Shown here: piece by piece, positions 58,872-64,000 of the stretch
How positions within the stretch are numbered: position 1 is the stretch's first letter
How the letters are laid out: each line of letters starts with the position of its first letter
DNA from: Pomphorhynchus laevis
Lineage: Eukaryota > Acanthocephala > Palaeacanthocephala > Echinorhynchida > Pomphorhynchidae
NCBI GenBank assembly: GCA_012934845.2
Contig: WNNJ02000966.1
Coordinates: 1-64,000 of the forward strand
Direction of reading: 5' to 3'
Length of the DNA stretch: 64,000 bases
Made by a program: the position numbers and the translations under genes
Notes under the pieces: model-generated
Seen by the model: only the letters and a program-made list of their open reading frames with translations
What the model was told of the DNA's origin: nothing
Database searches by the model: none

Positions 58872-60846
58872 TCAATCATTCTTCTTGGTCCACTTTTCTC
58901 TTACTACGCTTAGCCGAACTAAGATGAAACATGTCGTGTTTTTTTTCAGGTTACTTGGCCGCCCAGTGGCTGAGAACACTGTGCCATCCCCTGTGGCATT
59001 GACTCCGGCAACTAACAGGTGGGTTGCTTTGTATTCGATCAATATCCGCACGCGTGTGGGCAGTTGGTTACAATCCCACCTGATACCAAAACCTTGTTGC
59101 CGAAACCAGTCGAAGTGCCACATAGTGCCCACTACGACCAGACTGGCAGCAGCATCGTAAACAAGTGCCGGTTCAATAGTTTCCGCTGGCAAAGGTATAT
59201 CTTGCCTTTGGTCGCAATCAAACATAATGAATTGTGGTCTGTTCCATGCATCTACCCGGCAGTTCTGTGAGATTGCACTGAGGACAGTCGGTGTATATCC
59301 TGTCGTTAGGAAAAACTCATTTTCGCGGATTCGTTCCATAAATAAATCGTCTCCTCTTGTTTCATTAAATCTTGCTCGCGCGTTTTGACTAACAGTGTCA
59401 CGCTCCTTGCTAATACTTAGTGTAACTGGAGCACCCAAGTACCTCCAAATTGACGGCCAAGACTCATAAGCCCAAGGACAGTGTAAGGCTGACAGGGATA
59501 GACAATTCTCCTATCCCATCTTCCGATCCATGCCTCATTATTAGCTAGATCAGCATTTACGGACCCTCTCCCGCCATTCCATCGACTGATGTTACACGCG
59601 CCGATTGGTAAGTCATCATAACATAGATCTTTGATTGCAAGATAAACGGCAGAGAAGAAGCTTGCAGATGTCTCATTATATGGTGCTTCCAAGTGAGCTT
59701 CTAGATACACTGCCGTACTACCATAATTCGCATTTGCTGCTCTGGTCATGTACATCTGTAAGAGGTTAGCTGAGGCGGACCATCTGTGAAATATGGTGCT
59801 AGTAGCAGTTGAAATAATCATATTTGTAAGTATAAAAGATTGGACAATTTCGACCAATGGTCCCTTAAGTGCGCTTGCTAATTCCAACTTTTCCGTTATA
59901 TGTTCAGTTTGATTATTCAATCGCAGCCATGCATATAGAAGATTTTTGAATATGGGCCGCGGCCATTTTAAACGACGGTACTCCGCAAAAGCGTTTACAA
60001 TGCAGTTTAAATTTCCTTGTCCTTGGTAAAAGAAAGAAACGGCTATAGCCATCACCAACCCGGAAAGATAGTCGTCGCTGGTAGATGTCTTAAAAGCCAA
60101 TTTCGTCAATATTGAGCCGATTGAATAATACGTCGGAACAGCAAAGGGAATCACTGGCACTGCTTCATGATATAAGATGGTTACGTCAAATCTTAATGTA
60201 ACAAAATTGTCTAAAATGGGAATATTAATTGCATCGGCTGGTGCAGCAAATCGTGGTAATCCATTTGCTATCAACCGCACGATTGCTAGCTCAGCTAATG
60301 TATACTCACTATTATTCAATACTAACTGACCAGCTTCAATTGTATGCAATATATCGCTAGCGCTGTGGACAACATCTGCTGCCAGAGGGTCCAGACTGAT
60401 CAGATTAACACTTCTTCAACAATAGCAGGTAACACGGGTTCAACTCCATTTGTAATAAACCAACTACGGTGTATGAATAGTACCCATCCGATAGCATAAA
60501 AGCTTTCCATGAGATCTCTGCTGGTCCCATGGTTACAGCTGAAGTTAAATAGCCAGCTAGGGCTTTGCTGATCCCCAAAGTCCCTTGTAGATCGGAACTG
60601 ACATTACCTTCATCTATTAATACCCCACGATAGTATTTTGAAAAAATATCTGAAGCAGATATTTGACTTGGAGGGGCTAGAGAAAAAGTCACCGTAATAT
60701 TCTGAGCTGCAACAGTGCGTGGACGTGAAATTATTACGACTTGCTGACCTTGCACTGGGTTTATGGCGTTTTAATGTGCGACAGTGCCATATATATAATT
60801 TATAACAGCATTTTGCTCTGCATTTATTTCCAATGAACAATTGCAT
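58872..60846 (-). pseudogene. Capsid-like virus fossil, copy 4
   Basis: Longest stretch open for about 310 codons. Its 3' side (58872-59410) is of the subtype seen at 24972, and its 5' side (59417-60846) of the subtype seen at 11643. This copy is therefore a recombinant or gene-conversion product. Broken, with a few breaks. Confidence 0.5.
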
Positions 60847-60919
60847 ACACGAGCGAGTATCATCATTTGGTAGGCTTCATCAATTATCCTCGTGTGAATT
60901 GTTTAATCCTAGATTCAGC

Positions 60920-60991
60920 GCTGTACACTACAATCAGCGTAGGTGGACCTCATCAGCAGTGAGCCTACGCCTACCTTTTGTGTTTCGGTCC
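60920..60991 (-). ncRNA. Hammerhead ribozyme, non-circular order, unit 1
   Basis: Identical in pieces to 13344-13415. Confidence 0.7.
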
Positions 60992-61289
60992 TTTAATTAT
61001 CTGCTAAAATTTCCTCTGCTGCCTTTCTGTAAAAACAAACGATACAGTTTGTAAGAAAAAAATTTCCACTTGTGCAAACTCTACGTTGTATCCGTCGGTT
61101 GAAACCAAAAGACGGAAATAGCACAACAGTTGACGGAAACAACCGACAATCTGTCTTTTGAATTTTCTTTGACAGGAAACCGGAATCTACAGGTAAATAG
61201 AATAAACAATTGCATACACGAGCGAGTATCATCATTATGGTCTGATTCATCAATTATCCTCGTGTGAATTCTTTAATCCTAGATGCAGC

Positions 61290-61361
61290 ACTGTACACTA
61301 CAATCAGCGTAGGTGGACCTCATCAGCAGTAAGCCTACGCCTACCTTTCGTGTTTCGGTCC
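61290..61361 (-). ncRNA. Hammerhead ribozyme, non-circular order, unit 2
   Basis: Reference copy. Stem II 3' strand, GAAA and stem III 5' strand are at 61350-61361. Stem I strand, CUGAUGA and stem II 5' strand are at 61315-61330. Stem III 3' strand, A17 and stem I strand are at 61290-61298. The linkers are 19 and 16 nt and pair through GCGUAGG and CCUACGC. Confidence 0.75.
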
Positions 61362-61662
61362 TTTAATTATATGCGGAAATTTTCTTCTGCTGCCTTTCTG
61401 TAAAAACAATCAATACAATTTGTAACAAAAAACGTTTCCACTTGTGCAAACTGTACGTTGTATCCGTCGATTGAAACCAAAAGACGGTAATAACACAACA
61501 GTTGACGGTAACAACCGACAATCTGTCTTTTGAATTTTCTTTGACAGGAAACCGGAATCTACCAGGTAAATAGAATAAACAATTGCATACACGAGCGAGT
61601 ATCATCATTATGGTCGGCTTCATCAATTATCTTCATGTGAATTCTTTAATCCTAGATGCAGC

Positions 61663-61734
61663 ACTGTACACTACAATCAGCGTAGGTGGACCTCATCAGC
61701 AGTAAGCCTACGCCTACCTTTCGTGTTTCGGTCC
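61663..61734 (-). ncRNA. Hammerhead ribozyme, non-circular order, unit 3
   Basis: Identical to unit 2. Confidence 0.75.
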
Positions 61735-62035
61735 TTTAATTATATGCGGAAATTTTCTTCTGCTGCCTTTCTGTAAAAACAATCAATACAATTTGTAACA
61801 AAAAACGTTTCCACTTGTGCAAACTGTACGTTGTATCCGTCGATTGAAACCAAAAGACGGTAATAACACAACAGTTGACGGTAACAACCGACAATCTGTC
61901 TTTTGAATTTTCTTTGACAGGAAACCGGAATCTACCAGGCAAATAGAATAAACAATTGCATACACGAGCGAGTATCATCATTATGGTCGGCTTCATCAAT
62001 TATCTTCATGTGAATTCTTTAATCCTAGATGCAGC

Positions 62036-62107
62036 ACTGTACACTACAATCAGCGTAGGTGGACCTCATCAGCAGTAAGCCTACGCCTACCTTTCGTGTT
62101 TCGGTCT
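62036..62107 (-). ncRNA. Hammerhead ribozyme, non-circular order, unit 4
   Basis: Outer stem II pair lost, otherwise as unit 2. Confidence 0.7.
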
Positions 62108-62401
62108 TTTAATTATCTGCGGAAATTTTCTTCTGCTGCCTTTCTGTAAAAACAATCAATACAATTTGTAACAAAAAACGTTTCCACTTGTGCAAACTGT
62201 ACGTTGTATCCGTCGATTGAAACCAAAAGACGGTAATAACACAACAGTTGACGGTAACAACCGACAATCTGTCTTTTGAATTTTCTTTGACAGGAAACCG
62301 GAATCTACCAGGTAAATAGAATAAACAATTGCATACACGAGCGAGTATCATCATTATGGTCGGCTTCATCAATTATCTTCATGTGAATTCTTTAATCCTA
62401 G

Positions 62402-64000
62402 GTTTTACGTTAACACGTTGTCGTTAATAAAGTACTGTAATTTTAGCTGAAATTTGTTTTTTCTATTGTTAAGTTGACTAGTTTTGAGAAATTTTACACA
62501 TATTCAAAATAAAAGTTTTCTTACTAAATAACAAGCATGACCCAATTATAAAAAAGTCTAGAAATATAATAAAGCAAATAAAATGCGAGTTAATGTTCTT
62601 AGATCTATTTCCCTAAAAATCTTCTTATATTGAATAAGTTAGATAAGACCCAACCAGTTGACATCAACGCGACACTTTCCGGCAGAGCCACTCAGGGTAT
62701 TTCACACACCTAAGGGCCCACTCAGAACGCACGATGGAAAATAGTCTCGACATGATGAGCTTAAAAACGTCATCTTTAAAAGATTACTCAACCCGTGATA
62801 TACCAGGTGCATTAAAGGCGCTCCTGATCACACCCTCTTAACAACAGACGTTGGGTCCGTTTCATGGCCCATCTAACTTTCTTCAGGACACTCTTGCACA
62901 TACTCAAGTCAGATGTGGCGTCCATCTAATTGTGATGGTAAACCCCAGGTATAAGACTCAATGTGTAAATACGGATGGAGGATTATTCATAATAAAAGAA
63001 ATATGTGAGATTACTATTCTCTTAAGATTTTTTAATTGCAGGGGCGCTATAAAAAACAACCATTTGCGATTTGGAAGAGTTAAGAAGAAGATTGGATTGA
63101 GGTAATTTATCTTTGAATATTAAAAAATGGGTGATGTTCGAGATTGCAACTTTGCACCTGCGTCCAGAGAACAGGGCTATGATATCATAAACGTATACCA
63201 CTAAATGTTGATCACATATAAAAGATTTAAACATAGACCGTATTAAATTCTGTCAAAACCTGACTACAAGAACCAAATAAATGTAACAACAATTTAACAG
63301 AAGAATCACCAAAAATAAAGTATTTTGACATAGATTTTTGCCTTTCTGTGATTAAGTAAATAATAATTCTTGTAGTCTAGCTAAGTTTATTAAATAATAT
63401 AATCCAAGCAGGTTTCAAATGACCCAAGACAATAGTTTGGATTTAAATAATTATATATTTATATTTAAAAATTTCCACCGGCGAAAAAATAATTCAATAT
63501 TTATTTAACGCTTCTCACGCTGAGCTTTATAATCCCAGAGTGCGCAATGAGAAGATAAAAATAAATAAAGAACATACACTCATGTTATATCAATGTCCTA
63601 CTTGTAGATGTTTAATCTATTCTTCTTATCCGTCATGAGTTGTCCTATCAATTTATGTTGTCTTCTCTGGTGTTTATCTTTTATATTATACGTTACAATA
63701 ACGTATTCATATACATCATGATTTAATAAATGGTTTATTACACAATGGTGTATAATATCATCACGGTGTGTAAGTTTCTTATTTGTCTGATATTCTGCTA
63801 TTTAAACTTAAGTTCGTGCTTAATTTCGTTTTTACGATATATTGCATGTTGCTTATTTTACAGATAGCAAATCATCGTTGAAGTCACCAAGTAACATTCC
63901 AAACACGCTATCCAATATACCATCCAGGAAGTCAGGGTTCATGTGAATCTCCCTTGGTCGAATATAGATTTTGGCTATGTTGATGCATTCATATTTTTAC
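62402..64000 (-). mobile_element. Decayed R1-like LINE (block D), copy 3, cut by window end
   Basis: Matches 14826-16424 almost exactly, with the YVYD form of RT motif C. By analogy with 16527, another block F would begin about 100 bp beyond the window. Confidence 0.65.

Larger units (their letters stand above)
60836..62401. repeat. Ribozyme tandem array, four units
   Basis: Cores start at 60920, 61290, 61663 and 62036 (periods 370, 373, 373), the same layout as 13260-14825. Confidence 0.9.

Noticed and set aside
1-64000. Telomeric tract next to the PLE composites
   Set aside because: Terminon-like elements sit at telomeres in rotifers, but I find no run of TTAGGG-like or other telomere repeats.

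Overview
This window is AT-rich nuclear DNA of an animal, most likely an invertebrate and perhaps an arthropod. The evidence is the mix of CR1- and R1-like LINEs, restriction-like-endonuclease (REL) LINEs, Penelope-like retroelements (PLEs) and remains of a rhabdovirus. I see no intact host gene, tRNA or rRNA. Almost everything is a mobile element, an old virus copy or a duplicate of another part of the window.

Most of the window is built from a repeating unit of about 11.8 kb. On the + strand its order is F (3.7 kb AT-rich, non-coding), A (PLE reverse transcriptase, minus strand), B (hairpin spacer, two orphan ORFs and a capsid-like region, minus strand), C (tandem repeat of about 373 bp) and D (decayed R1-like LINE, minus strand). 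The pieces are: 1-5248 (end of A, B, C); 11607-16526 (part of B, C, D); 16527-27192 (F, A, B, C); 40790-47518 (A, B, C, D); 52315-64000 (F, A, B, C, D). Inserted or joined material is block E (5249-11606 and its near-identical copy 27193-33585, holding a chimeric REL LINE, a rhabdovirus N fossil and a LINE fragment), an R1-like LINE (36.25-38.75 kb), a CR1 LINE (38.83-40.14 kb), and a LINE 5' half with ORF1 (47.5-49.4 kb). A REL LINE sits inside two of the B blocks (254-1850, 22200-23796) with clear target-site duplications; the other two complete B blocks show the empty site.

The most interesting signal is in block C. On the minus strand every unit holds the conserved pieces of a hammerhead ribozyme (CUGAUGA, GAAA, UA) and three perfectly complementary stems. 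The pieces occur in an order that no circular permutation (types I, II, III) gives. Block F holds a diverged relative on the + strand with the same piece order. Its stem I, stem III and extra linker helix have different sequences yet still pair, although two core G are now A. A third structured element with the same circular order of pieces, but no direct stem II, lies just past the 3' end of a PLE fragment at 40368-40508.

On the minus strand one reads ribozyme array, capsid-like frame, two orphan ORFs, PLE reverse transcriptase, all in one direction, and this is repeated. That recalls the animal retrozymes spread by PLEs and the giant PLE composites (Terminons) described in rotifers. Whether it is one element or a layered accident cannot be settled from sequence alone. 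Virus-like parts are treated as fossils throughout.
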